Under the pieces are notes generated by a model. The model was not told the origin of the DNA, ran no database searches, and was given only the letters and a program-made list of their open reading frames with translations. DNA of 64,000 bases from NCBI GenBank assembly GCA_016802295.1, contig JAESIW010000180.1, forward strand, positions 1,615,619 to 1,679,618, written 5' to 3'. Origin of the DNA: Brachionus rotundiformis (Eukaryota > Rotifera > Eurotatoria > Ploima > Brachionidae). This document shows, piece by piece, positions 46,980 through 61,720 of the stretch; the stretch's first letter is position 1; each line of letters starts with the position of its first letter. Position numbers and translations under genes: made by a program.

Positions 46980-49900
46980 TTAAAAATCATTTTTAGGTCT
47001 CACAACATATGTTATCATTTCCCCTTTTCCTTTCACATATATTTTCCCTCTACAATCACATGGATAGCCATATTGTTCTAGAATTTGTTTTGTTTCTTCA
47101 GGTACCTTTATTAATTATTTGTAAAATTATATTTCTATCTGAAAGCTTTAAAAAGATTTACTTGAATTCTATTCATGACTCCTGTACTTTCCATTCTACT
47201 GGCAACATTAACAGTATTTCCCCAAATATCATATTGTGGTTTTGATGCACCAATTACTCCCGCAACCACTGGTCCAATATTTATTCCAATTCTTAATTGA
47301 AAATCGTTGAAGCAATCTTTATTTATTGACTGAATTATTTGCATCATTGAAAAAGCAAAGTCAGTTAAGGCAATAAGATAATGATTTGTTCTTTCTTTAA
47401 TCTTAAATTCAACAAGCTAATATATTGTTCAATTTCATAAAAATAAAAGCTTACATTTGTAAAATTTTTGTCAGCTCCAATATTTAGTCCAGCTGCTGCC
47501 ATGTATGTGCTCCCAATTGTTTTGATTTTTTCAACACAACTGTATTTATTTTTCGATAAAAGCTAGGTTTAAAAATTATGATTTAATTTTAATTGATAAA
47601 ATTTATATACTAAGTCAAATTCAGCAATTATCTCATTCAAGAGTCTTAAACACTCAAGACCATCTTTGTTAATGTCAGATTGAACATAAAATTCCTTAAA
47701 ATTGGGAATCGAAGCGAACATTACTGCAACACATTCATATTTTTCATGATAAACTTCCTTTAAAAGCATAATTTGAAGCATAATCTTATATTTCAATTTA
47801 ATTTAAACCTATTTTCAAGTTAGTCCATAGATAAAACAAAAAAATTTATTTTATTTTTAAAAATTCATATATCAGTTGATATATTCTGCAGAATAATAAT
47901 ATTTTGATTCTTCTAAAATTAACAATATCTACTTAATGATAGAACTAACTTGATAAATTTAATATTCAGGTTACATCTTTTTTCCTCTTTGGATCTAAAA
48001 TAATTCCAACAACATGCTTGGGAAGCATGTTTTCCAACAGCAGACGACTCATAGTTGATGTAACTTCTACTTCATCTATCTCTCGCTGAAACTTAAGACG
48101 CCATAGGAAATTCAATCTTGAATTTAGTTCAACCTTATTGATAATTTTTAATGAATATTTTTGAATAATATTTTAAAACATTAAATTTACTCTTCGATCA
48201 ATTATGTGTAAAAATGTAACATAAAAAATCATCTGAATTAGCAATTCAAGTTTTAAAAGTGGTTGCACCGAGTGAATAGACTGACCTAAACATTCATATA
48301 TTTCCTGTGAGCTGAATCCAATTATATAAATAAGGATTCCAATCAGCATCATGACAAGTTTTGAATAGAAGTACAGCTGAATAAACGAACAGCATGATAA
48401 AATTGATAGATTAAATAGCAGTAGATTCAATTCAAAAAAGTGATAGCCTAGTTGAGGTGTGATAGCTGTTTTACACTGAGTACCATAATCAAAACTTAGC
48501 TCAGTCCATTGTTTGGATGTAGTTGTAGTTTTTTTTGAATTTTTATCAGATTGGTAATTAATCAAAGTTCCAAATTCATCGCCAAGTTGATATTCTGAAG
48601 TTGTAACCAGTTGGTTGGCTAAAATTTGCTGATTGTTGAACTTAGGAGTCCAAACTACGGTCCATGGTAATGCAAGACAAAGCAAAATTGTTGTTATTGA
48701 GAATAGATATTGTAAGAATGTGGACTTAGACATGATTGAAAACGATTTCATTGTATGAGATCCTCTATTCTTTTTTTATTTTTAATTTAAAATAAAATTA
48801 AAATTACGTTTTATCAAAACATACTTTGGATGTTATTACTGAGAGTAGAAGAGCAATTAAAAATATTCCAAATCCGATGCCGACAAAATAATAGTATACA
48901 TTTGTCCTTAAATAAATATTATTAAATAATTTATGATGACATCTTATTAATAGATCATCAAATGAAAAGAAAAAAGTTTTAAATTTAAATAAATTTTGAC
49001 AATAAAAAATTCTTGATCAATTTAAAATTTTAATTTTAATTTTTAATAGAAAATTAATTAAATAAAATTAAAATAAAATCTTTACTTTTTTAAATCGGAG
49101 ATGAACAAAATTAAAGCTATTGATAAAAAAATGAGACCGCACATAGCTATAAAATATTTAAAGTTCTTCAAAGGTTGTTGGCTAAAAATTAATTCAATTG
49201 ATTTAAAATTAGATCGATTTTTTGAATTTTCTGCTAAACAAGCTATGCAAGCTGAATTGAGATCATCAATAACTATATTTGCATCACTTTGACGAGCATT
49301 ATTCATACCATTTATGTTCGATTGCGAAGTGGCATTTTTTATCTGGTTTTTCGAACCATTATGAATATTGGTTATTGATTGTCTGGAAAAACACGGAAAT
49401 ATTCTATTTTTGGACCTATTCTTATGTCGCTGGCAATAGTTTGTTTTGAATCTCAAAGTCACCGGATTGAACTCAAAATTTTGACTAGGACTTATAATGT
49501 AATTTTTCAAATATTTTTATATTTTTATAACCAAAAAAAAATTACCTGCATAGGCATTTTGAATTAAAAGAACATTTTAATGGAGAAAGTGTGTCTTCTA
49601 AAAGAGTTAAAATAATATTCGATTGTTCCGTAGAACCATCTTGTGATAGCTTTATCTTTGAAGAAGTGCTATCATTTGCATTATCTTTAAGCCATAGTTC
49701 TAATTTTGAATATTTTGATCTTTTCATAGAATCAAAGCTTAAATTAAAATAAATAATAAAAACATTTTGAAGGTTTTTCATTTCACTTTATTTTTTAAAA
49801 ACTACAAATAAACTCAATTACCCAGAATTAATAAAACTGTCTGAATTTTCTGAATCAAGTGGTTTTATTAAATAAGTTACAATGTTTTTTTCTCGAAGCA

Positions 49901-52900
49901 GACTGTCTCTTTTTCTACCATGACCTTCCTCAACTTTATAGTCACCAGTCAAATTAGTGTAGGTCTCATGTGAAATATGGACAGAGCTTTTAGTTTTAAA
50001 ATTAAATTTGATTTCAAGCCTTATTAATTAAATTAATTTTTATTTTACCCAGGGATTCCAGCTGATTCCATATGATTTGCAATCGTAACATCATCTTTTT
50101 TATATTTTTTATGTATGTTTTAGTATTAAAAGATTTTAATTAAAACCTACCACTCCAGACATCATATTGCCATTTTCTTAATCCCAAAACACCGCATAGA
50201 ACTTTTCCAGTATGAACACCAATTCTCATATCCACATCTACGCCGGTGGCATCCCGAACTTCGCGAATAATTTCAATCATTTTAAGTCCCATTTTAACGC
50301 AATTGTCAGCGTGATTTTGACGAGGAATTGGCAAACCAGAAACACAATAGTAGCAATCTCCCAAAATTTTAATACGCATACAATCATATTCCTTTTTTGG
50401 ATTAAAATTATATTTAAATTTTAGAGGCTCACTATTCAGGTGAATCAAAAAATTTCATACTTTTAATTGATTATCTTATTTTAGTATCTAGAACTTAAAA
50501 ATCTAATACTAAGATAACACATAGATTTTCACAATTTATTTGCGGAAAAAAATTCCTATAAAATTTTTAATAAAGGCATTAACTATCTTAATTGTTTAAT
50601 TTTTTTCCGAAAATTTTCCGAAAAAAATCCTCTTGAAATTTAGTATCTAAGCAATAAGTCTCATATCTATCATAATAATCGAAATATTAATATTATTATT
50701 AATTATATTTTTAATATTATTAATAGTATTAAGATTTTATCAAACTGGTAATTTGGTAATTACCAAAATTAATAAATGAAATTACAACATTAAAAAGCTA
50801 CCATTCCTTAATTTTTCAAGTCATAAAATAAGGCCTAAATTATTAATTTAAAAGCATTTAATTAATATATAAATGCTCCTTGAACAAAGTTTTGTGACTC
50901 ACCTCTAAGTTATTTTTAATTTACTTTAGCTTTTTGATCAAATTTGGCAAAAAGTTTATTCAAAATATTTACTAATTCAGGGGGCTCGAATTTATCGGCC
51001 AATGGAGTAAAATTAACAATATCAGCATAAAGAATACTGACATTATTATGAGATTTAATATGCAAATCATGGAATGCTGATGTTTTATGGCGATTCTTAT
51101 CGACAACTATTAAATTTTTTCCACTCATTTTTCTTTTTCCATCCTGCTCGAGATTTTTGACCGAATTTTTTGTGTTATCTTGATTATTGGTATTATTTTT
51201 TGTTGAACCACTTATTCTTTTTGCAGCTATATCCACAAACGAGCAGGCTTTGATTATATTCTTCTACAATCAAATAAAAATTAGCACTTTACCAATTCTG
51301 ATTATCTCAAGATTACAAATTTTTTCTGACTAGAGCTCAATTCTTCATTAACAATCATGGACTTGAGCTGAGCCTGTCGAGTTTTGCGAAGCATTTCTGA
51401 CTTCATTTCGAGTGCTATATGTGCTGGTAGAACACTTACCATGAGCATTTCCTTAAATAATTTTGCTTTGAAAAAAATATTAAAACGTGATTAAATATCA
51501 CCTGTTGTTGCTTTTCTTTCTCTAGCTTCATTCGTCCATTTAAAAATTTAATTGTATTCCGATAAGCGTCGTCTTGGGATTTAGTTGTTAAAATCTGGTG
51601 ATAAACTCCAAATATATTGGTCATGAAATAAACTATGCCGTAACAACTAAGCTTTAATTAAAAAAAATTAAAATTTCAATTTATTTTTAAGTTAAGAAAA
51701 TTCTCAGCTTTAAATTAAATAATTTCAAAATCTAAATCAAACAAAAATTAATTTTTATGAAAAATTTTAAATCCTTAATAAAAATTTTCAATTCTTGCTT
51801 TTCAATGCATTTGTTATTTTGAATTATAAAAATATAATTTTGTTTTTACTAATCTAATAAGATATAAAATGTCTAAATTGGAAATTTTAGGAAGTCATAA
51901 AATAATTGTTAAGTGCTTTAAATTGATGTAGATTTAAATTTAGGAAAAGAAATACTATAATATTTAAAAATTACTTTTTTAAAAATAATTGAATAGTCAA
52001 AATTTGATTTGTACAAAAAATAAGTTAATAATAGCATGTTTTCAATGCTAATTAAAGATGATAACAAAATTGTGTATCGTTTTTTTAAGGGCAATGTCGA
52101 ATAAATTGCGACAATATTGAGAATCGCAAATGAACCATATTCGATAGTTGCCAATTGTCTTGTCTTTGAACGAATTAATGGTACAACATGATTTAGAGTT
52201 ATCAATATGTAAATGATAAGACTAAATGTCAGAGGATATCTCTTAAATTTTGCTTCATTTCGTGTAAGATAAAACGCAAGAACTACCGAGACTATGCTGA
52301 CTAGAATAAATGTAATCGATTCTAATATTTGCTGGGTTTTGTCCTTGAATTAAACAATATTTAAATTAGTTTTCATTAACCTAAAAAAAGTCAATTAAAA
52401 GTTTATGACCAAAAGTGTTTAGGATTGAATGACCATTTTCAAAAATTATTTTATTGAAGCTTAAAAAGATTGTTTCATCTTCAAAAATATTAGAGTTACG
52501 GAGTTCTACATGATTCATCGATATAGCTTAAAATTATTTTAATTAAATTTTTATAATATTTTATAATCAAAAAATTATTGTATATTTTTTCACAATAATT
52601 TGGTCATTAACTTCAATTTTCCAAAAAAAAACATCATTTTAATTCAATTAAATTGTAAAAAACTAATAAATTTATAAAATTGAGTTGTTTTTATTTTTTA
52701 ATTCTTTAATACAATTCCCCTTAATTTGACTTAAAAATTATTTTCTTGTAAAAAATATACATGGATTGATTTGTTTCAATTTAATAAGTTGGATAAAAAT
52801 TGTAACATGCCTAAGAATATCTCAATTCCATGATTTTCTTCATTAAAGTGAGGTAAATATTAAAACTAAATCATTTTTATATCTAAACAGTTAGAATTAT

Positions 52901-53746
52901 AATTGGAATATTAGTAGATTCGATGAGTATCTGATGAACAGAGATTAAAGATATTTAAAAATCGGTTTTAATTTGCCTGAAAACAAACATTCTTATGTTT
53001 ATACCATTTTATAATAAGAACAGGTTTAAGATCTATTTTTTAAAAAAAAAAAACAAAGACTATAACTTATGTGTAAGAAAATCGATCTGAAAGTTTCTAA
53101 TTTTCTAATGAGTCTTGAAAACTATAATTTTTCTTATAATTAATTTATAAATATTTAATAATTTTATTCAGATAAAAATTTGAAATGTTAAAGAAAAAAA
53201 ATTTCAAATCTTAATTAAAAATACTAAATTTTTATTAAATAAACCATTTTTTTAATATGCAATCTTAATAATTTGATTAAATTAATGTTCCCAATTTAAT
53301 AAAATAAATGATGCCTTTTTTAGTTATTAAGTCATGAATAAATCAAAATTTACCGTTTCTGAAAACTGGCTTACAATACATAAAAAAAAATTTTGAACAG
53401 GTATCAAAATAAGAAAGGATACAATCAGACTATGTTTCATTCGAGTTTTGTAAAAATTATGCATAGATTTGTTCGAAGACGATCTAAATATTTGGCTACT
53501 CTCATCACTTGTCACAGGTTTTCGTCCACCAAAGTAAGATGCATTTTCATTATTACCTGAATTATCACTTTTTTTCAATCGAAACTCTGTGGAACTCACC
53601 AATTCTGATATGTTTGAATTCGATTGTATAGCACTATTTGCAAAACTTGACTGATTGTTCAAGACAATAGACTCTTCAAATGCTTTTTGAGAATCATTTT
53701 TTCTAATTGACTTGATCGAGTCTCTTTTTCTTATTCGGTCTACCAT
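46980..53746 (-). CDS. Transmembrane adenylyl cyclase, ADCY2/4/7-like, many exons
   Basis: Makes cyclic AMP from ATP at the plasma membrane under G-protein control. In order on the minus strand: a Ser/Asn-rich N-terminus and first span (53746-53360), the remaining M1 spans (about 52340-51920), a linker helix (EMLMVSVLPAHIALEMKSEM), C1a with ILYADIVNFTPLADKF (first metal Asp) and IKILGDCYYCVSGLP (second), ANHMESAGIPG (near 50060), M2 spans with an extracellular loop (49200-48170), and C2 with LLLENMLPKHVVG, ECVAVMFASIPNFKEFYVQS, VEKIKTIGSTYMAAAG (adenine-specifying Lys) and QYDIWGNTVNVASRM. The last exon ends KGKGEMITYVVRPKNDF. All catalytic residues appear intact. The wording of C2 is closest to vertebrate types 2/4/7. 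The longest intron (about 0.8 kb) follows exon 1. Exact internal borders are not all fixed. Confidence 0.92.
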
Positions 53747-56700
53747 TTTTGGAGCTTCTTAACAGCCTACTATACCACTAATCTAAACATTTTGCTTAGC
53801 GCTTTTATTTTAAAATTTTTTATGCTTTAAACTTATCTAAAAATTTTTTTGTTCTTATCTAAAAAATATTAAAAAATATCACTGATTTATGGTTATCGAT
53901 TTTTGTTAGATTTAAATATATTTTTAAGCTTTGATTGTTGTCTAAACAAAATTTAAAACATGTTTAAGTATTTTTAAGATGAAATAGTTTTTTAAATATT
54001 ATTATATTCAAAATAACTCTCGTTGATAATGCTAGAAATAAATTTGAACTAATTATTCTTAAATTCATTTATAGAAACTCTTTAGTTTCAAAAATTTTTC
54101 TAGTTTAATTAGACAGATAACTTTGCAGTCTTAAGAATAGGGTCAGTTTTAGAGAATTTCATTTTAAATTAATTAAAAATAGATAAGAACTCGAATATAC
54201 AAAAAGTTAAATTTTTAAATTTAATTAATCTAAGTGAGAAAAAACTTGTGAATTTTTAATTTTTTCCTAGTTGTAAAATTGTCTATCACTGTTGAAAGGA
54301 AACTTATGCATCATTTTAACTACTGTAAAAAATTCTACACTTTTATTGGAAATATTGATTCATTAATAATGGAATTATGGACTCTAGTAAGCTTTAGTTA
54401 TATAACAAAACTGCATAGTGAGAAATAATTTAGTTGATCTAATTAAAAATTAAATTAAATTTTTATTAACCATTACCTAAAACTAATTTTAATTCGTTGG
54501 TATTTTTATGTTTAATTAATTAGATTTTCGCTAGATTAAATTTTAAGAAAAATGTTAAATAAAAAAATCTTTATAAAATTCTGTGTATTTCATTTTTTAA
54601 ATTAACCATTTAAAGATTTTTCTTTACTTAATTCAATATGCTCTCGATACAGTGTTGGATAGTATAGGGAACAATTATTATTATTTCAATAAGCTGTGTA
54701 AATTTTAAAAAAATATATTTAAAAAAACTAATTGTTTATTTATCAATAATTATCGAATAATGCTCAGTTTTTCTTAGCTTAAGTTGTTAAGACTTTTTTT
54801 AAAATTTATTTTTTTTATTTGTTATCAAGTTTAATGTAAAGATTATCTATTATGCCTAAAATTAAAATTTTCAACTTTTCTTTTTTTCGATTTAATACAT
54901 TATAAACAAAAATTTCATCAAGTTATATTTTTCAAAGGATAATTTAAATCGAAATCATAAAAATTTATATTCTTAGTATCTTGCTGTTATAACAAAAAAA
55001 AAACTAAAAAAATTCATCTAAGAATTTTTTATTAAGATGGTTAATAAAAATTTACTTTATAATTAAATTTTTATTGTTGTAAGAAATATATTGTTAACTA
55101 ATTTGAAACTTGCTTGGATTGAGTTAGAAATGATAATATTATCAATGAATTTTCTAATTCAAATAAATCAGAATCTTAGATTTAGCAAAACGATGGTTTT
55201 AGGCAAGAGCAAAGCCTTCCTAATTAAACAATGACTTTCTCCAATCTAATAAAAATAAGCAATTAAGTATAATAAAGTATAAACGGTATTAGATGTCTTG
55301 CAATATGAATTATCTGAATTCCTGATAAAAGAAAAATTAATCGGGTATATTTCAGTTCTTAGTTAATAATCCAATTAACTAATTGGCCTTGAAAAAAATC
55401 AATAAAATTTTGAAATTAATATCAAATTTATTTTTTTTAACTAATAAAAAAGAGTTTTTTCTTAAATAAATGTAAGATTCTCTTAATATTGTTGATCCAG
55501 CTTAGATATTCTTTTGCCTGTCAGTTTAAAATATCTGCTTTTTATGTAATCCCTTTAGAAATATTCCATGCTAATAATTTACTTATTCTTTTATCTACTC
55601 TTCATCGATTTTAACAAAAGATTTTTCTCCTAATTGGATTAAAACTTTTTATTCAACAACAAATTTAAATCTAAAAATAACATGAAAAAAACAATCGTTT
55701 TTAAAACAAAACGAGATAAAGTGCTGAGAATAAAACGAATAATAATAATAATAAAATTAAGCCCAAATTTTAAGCAAGTAAATTTATTAACTTGGATACA
55801 AATAATTCGATAAAATTTTAAAATTACTTAATAGACTGATTTAATTCTAGTTCGAAATTTCGAATTAATTATAATTAAGTTAGTTTATTTTTTTTTAAAA
55901 AGCTTTCTAAAAGTGATTATTATTTAGTTCTTTTAAAAGTCTAAATAATAAACCGAAAAATAATATTAAGTTTAATAATTTGACCCCGTGAATCTCAACC
56001 TTTCTAAATTTTTTTTTTGAATCAAAGTTGACGAATGATTTAATTTTTGTTACATTTAATATTTTATGTCTCAATTTTTAAAAATATGAAGAATTATCAT
56101 GATTAATGATACGGTTAATGAATTATAGAACTATCAATAAAACGCAAGACAAAAATTTAAAAATAAATAAAAAATATTAAATTATTTTTTTTAATTAAGT
56201 TTATTTTTTATTTTTTATGCATGTTTGAATTTAATAAATGAAAAAAATCGATCTTTTAAAATGTATTATTTTTTAACTAGACTAAATAAATAATGACTTT
56301 ATTGAGTCAAAAATTCTTCAATTGAATTTATGAATGCCTGATTGCTTAAATTGTGTAATTCGAGCAAATCGAAATTAATTTAGATGAAAAAGAAAAAAGA
56401 AGAAAATTTATTAATTTTATTAAAAATAAATTAAAACTGTGAATGAAAGAAAATTTAAAAGAAATGAAAAAAACTTACTTGCTTTATAAATCTTTATATG
56501 AAAATTTGTATGAAAATCAAGCGTTTGTTTAAATAATTAAAGATATTGCATAAAAAAAAGAAACTGGTAGTTGGAAATAGGAAAATTTGTAAACATTACT
56601 GATAAATTCTAATTTGAGATTATAAAACATCATAAATAAAAAGTATGCCTTTATTAAATAATTTAAGTCAATAAAATATAAGACTTGTTATCTAATGCGA

Positions 56701-59700
56701 GTATTTTATATAGTTCTATTTCTTTTGAAAAAATTTGTTTATAGATAAAGATTAATTTCAACTTCATAGAGCTAATAACAATATGGTGTTTAATAATTTT
56801 AAAATCGATCATTTGAGCTTTGCTGATTTTGACAAGTTAATAGATAATCCTAAATTTGTGAGATTTTATATTATTTATTAGAGGAAATTTCATTTTATAT
56901 AGCCAAAATAAAGCCTAATTTTATTTTGATGCTTAGTCAAATTAACATAAACAAACAATGCTCCTGGAAAAGGCTGTAAATTTGCCAAATTTAAATGTAG
57001 ATTTTTACTATTTTATTAAATAAATTATTAAATTGAAAACTTAAAAGAATGTATTTGATTGACACTGATTATTACGACTATCTAAATCTAATATTTTATT
57101 TGATTTAAATTAAAAATTATAAATAAAAATATTTGAACTAATAAAAAAAATCTAATTTCTATTTATTCTAATTATTAAGATTTATTTAATAATAGGAACA
57201 AAATAAATTTTTTAACCTATTTTAATGAATGTTCAATATTTACATCACAAGAAACAATTAATAACATATAATTTAATAGCTGTCGAAATTTTATATCAAT
57301 AATTAATGAAATAACATTAAGTAATTCTCTTTTTTGATTATTATAAACATTATTTGACCATAATTAACATACTAGACATTTAATTATATAAAGTACTCTT
57401 TTAGTTCTTTTCTAGCTTCTAATTTTATCACTAAAAACTTAATTAAATATTTTATTTTCAAATGAACCCTAAATTTCCTCTTGTCTAATCTAATCTCTTA
57501 TTTAACATTAGGAAATTAAAGTTAATTTTTGTTTTTGTTTTTTAATTTATTGCTTTGATTTTTCAATTTGTTGAAAATTTATTAAAATTATTAAATTAAT
57601 TTCATTCGTTATTATGTAAACAACCTGGATAAATAAGGCTAATCACGAAATCGAGTTAGATAGCTAAACTGATTTAAAAATCAACTCTAGACACAAAAAT
57701 TATTTCCTTATTATCATCATTTAACAATTTTTTATTAGCCTCATACCTTATCTATTTTAAATAATAAATTAAGTCCCGTGTTGAAATTTAACCATAATTT
57801 TGTTTGATTTATATATAAATCGGTTCTTTAATCAAGTTAAAAGCCTTACGTTATATAATCCTAATTAAAAATAAACATAGATAATATTTCTAGTCAGGAA
57901 TCAATCTTTCATAAACTCAGATCTTAAGTTTAATAGCTTCATAAATTAAATAATCAATATATTTTTGATATCATAAAAAAGTATTTCATCAAACCTTTTG
58001 ATTTTAGAATAGATATTCTCAGATAGAATACAAAATCTCAAGTATTTATTCTTAATTTATCCCATTAAACCAGTGCATACTTTCAAACGAAAAATTAATT
58101 TGCCGGATTTAAAGACACATATTTACTTCAAATGTTAAATTGATTGATATTTAGATCATGTTGCATCAAATAGACTGAATAGATCATTTGAATATATTTT
58201 TCATTAGAACGAGCTCATTTTACCTCTAAAAAATCAAAGTCTCTAGCCCCATATCTATACTTAGTTGAAGTTTATTGAGCAAATAGACCTTTATATTTTT
58301 TCTAATATGCTTTATTATCTTTTTTTAAATCACGAAATAAAAAATAAATTTAGCTATTAAGTCAATAAACAATTGTGCCTTTTCCTAATTTAGGAAACAA
58401 AATTAATTAATGTTATAATTACATTTTATTTTCAATTTAAGTTTTCAATGCTAAAAAAATTAATATTGTATGAAAGTAAATACTATCAATATAAAATAAA
58501 AGCCAATTAAAAAAAATTTATTTTGTGTTATAATGCCGTAAAAGCTAATTAGTAAAATACCTCCAATGTAGCAACTTTATATCTGATTTTACAATATTGC
58601 ATACAATTTTAGATATATTTTCTATCATATCATTAAAAATCCTAATATTAGAATAGAATAAAATTAATATTTTTTAATGATATTTATACTAAAAAAAAAA
58701 GATCTGAGTTCACTTATATGTCTTGTGTAAAACATTAAATCACGTGATGTCTTAGACATTTAAAGTTTTGAATACACTTTTGAGACAGAGTGATGTTTCT
58801 TAATACAATTATTTTAAGACAATAAAATAAATAAATCTTTCATTAATATTTTCTTTAAATTTTATTAACAAAGAATTTAGACAAATAACTTTGATCATAG
58901 TTTTTTAATTTCATTTTAAAAACAAAGAATTAATTATGGCAACTCATTGAGTGATTTATCAATTGATAAATTTGTTAAAATTAGAAGAACTGTCCAATTT
59001 TTGGCCCATAATTAAAAAGGATTTGGCAAAAAAAAATTTAACATACTTTTTAATTAGTTTTATTAAAAGATTCTTTATTTTCAAATCATTTGAGTAAATT
59101 TAAGTTAGAAGATAATGTAGAATGATGAAAAAAGAAAATAATTTTATTTTATTTAATTATACTGGTAAACCTGACAGAAGAAATTAGTTATTTAATTTGA
59201 AAATAATAATGATGATTTTCAAATAGTAATTTTTACAATGAAAAATCTTCTCATTTGAGAACATTGTTGAGCTTTTTAAATTATGCTGTATTAGAATTTA
59301 ATTAAAAACCCCGGAATTCATTAAGAATTTTTACAAAAATGAAATCTTGTTTTATTTTTTTAATGTCAGGTAAATAAGAAAGTGGATAATTAATTTTTTA
59401 CTTCTGCTAGTTTTGGTGTCTAAGTGTTATAATCAATTTTATTTCCTCACAAATATAATTATATTTCTGAACATCAAAATATATTTGTTTTAACAATATA
59501 AATATTCAAAATTAAAATTAAATATTCAAAATGAAAATTAAATTTTCAAAATTTGAAAATCTGAAAACTAATTTATAAACGCATATGGCCAGAAACTTGA
59601 TAATTTTTAAATTTCTGTACGGACTTAATGTTCAGTATTTAAAACAATTCATAAAAATTACAATTGTCTAGTTTTTACTTTTACAACTGATTTTAATATT

Positions 59701-61720
59701 CCAAAATATAATTTGTTCCTCTTCAGTAAAATTGACTAAAAATATATTTACTAAAAATTCTGAATTGATTTAGGGACAAATGATGATAAATTGTTTCCCT
59801 ATTTTTTCGATTACGTAAATTTTAGCAGCAAAACAGGCTTTTTAAAAGCCTTAAAATATCAAAAATCCTTATAAATGAATAAATAATATAAGTAATTTAA
59901 ATGCATGGATTACGATAAATGTTTTTGGGCTTTATTTATAATTGTTATTTTGGGCTTTAAGGTAAAGCATTTCAAAAACCAATTTTTTATCAATTTAAAT
60001 TCGTTATCTACGTAATCGAAAATACATGAATCGTTAATTTTCAACTATCTCTTTTCACCACTTGGGCTCAGAAAATTAGCATTAATCGAATTAAACTCAA
60101 AATAATTCAAAATTTAACGATTAATTAAGCTCGAAACTATAAATTTTCGTACAAGTGAAGATTTATTAAATAATTTATTTAAACATTCATGACTGGACAG
60201 TTTTCACGATATAACAATTTTTAATTAACTCAATTAATTTCAACAACATATCACTCTCTGTCCCTAAATTATTTCTTATTTTGAACTTTATTCCCTTGAA
60301 AATAAGTGTATCCTAAAATCCCTTTTTTAAAAGCTAATCAAAAGTGGCTTAGTTCTATCTATGTTGCTTTCTTGTAAGGATCTTTCAAGCTTGCTAGCCG
60401 TAGCTTACTATTTCTATTATTATAAAAACTTATTTATTTTATTTAAAAAAATACTTAATTAAGAATATAAACTATCTTTTATATTATAATAGTTAGGTAA
60501 TTTATTCTTAGATCTAGCCTATATAAAATTTCCTAAAATAAATTTAAATTAGAAAATTAAATTTATTAGGTTTTCTAGTCTGAACTAAATATATCTATGC
60601 TGAACACACTAAGTTTTAATTACTTTAGACATTTTTTTTAAATTTGAAAGTTTCATGCCTGTTAAATTAATTTTTTTAATTTAGAAAAAAAAAAACTGGA
60701 ACTCTAGAGAATTTCATTTTTACAATTTAATTTTAATAAAGTTTTATATTATTAAAAATTATTTGAGTTCTATTGATTAAGATATACAGAGATATTTGAA
60801 TATTTGAATTCTTAAAATTTATTACTTTAGTTATTTATAAACATGATAAAACAGCACAGAACAAAAAAATCAGAACCATTGAGTCAATTCATTGAAGTTA
60901 GCGGTGTTTTGGATATGAACTTAGACAACTAGACAGTTATTCACTCAAAATTGAACAAAACAAAGAGCTTGACAAATAAAGTTAAAATTTTCAAATTCAG
61001 ATAAATCAGAATTTATATATAAACCTTTAATCTTAAATAAAATTAGAAATTACAATATGTTACTTTAAAAATTTAATCATTAGGTAAGATTATTGATAAA
61101 CCAAAAGTTTTAGTGATTAAAAATTAATATGCCAAAAAAAGTCTTTAGAATAATCTTGTATTAAAAAAAACACAAACTTTTTTCTTAAATTCTTAAATTC
61201 TTTAACTTACTGTAAGCACTCAAAACCTGGAGGGGATTTTTGGACCCCTTGAATTAACTAATCTTTTAGTTATAGGTATATTTTGCAATAAAAATAAATC
61301 AGTTTTAATATCTTTTGATTTTAATTATCAGATAGCAAAAAAAATTAAAAAAATGATTACGTTCATTTAACCAAATGCAAATAAGAAATAAAGTATAAAG
61401 AGCCAAAAAAACTCCTTCGCTGTTTGAGTGTTAAAAAAAAGTCAATAAACTAAAATTATAACTAATTTAAATACACATAACAAATCATGATTCAACTCGG
61501 TAACAATTACTCATTTTTTTCATACAGATTTGTTTTGGTTAAATATATTTAATGGCAAAAATCGTAACAGTTAAAAAACTTAATAAATAAAATTTAAAAT
61601 TTTATATTCTAAAAATAAAATATTTTCGTCACTTTTTAATGAAATAAATTTTCATTTTATTCTTTAGTTTATAAAAATAAATAATATTTTTGGTTAATAA
61701 AATCAAAACTCAACAAAACT
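53747..61720. other. 8-kb AT-rich region without coding signal
   Basis: No reading frame of about 60 codons or more on either strand, and no recognisable domain. It lies between the 5' end of the adenylyl cyclase (-) and the 3' end of NF-X1 (-), so it should contain the cyclase promoter. It could also hold cyclase 5' non-coding exons or non-coding RNA. One probable MITE lies at 59768-60269. Confidence 0.5.
59768..60269. mobile_element. Probable MITE (non-autonomous DNA transposon)
   Basis: The left end ATTTAGGGACA and right end TGTCCCTAAAT are perfect 11-bp inverted repeats, and the similarity continues imperfectly to about 28 bp (GATAAATTGTT versus GATATGTTGTT after reversal). Inside, a second perfect 14-bp inverted repeat, TTTTCGATTACGTA (59804-59817) and its reverse complement (60009-60022), is present. 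No ORF. Target-site duplication is not clear. Confidence 0.55.
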
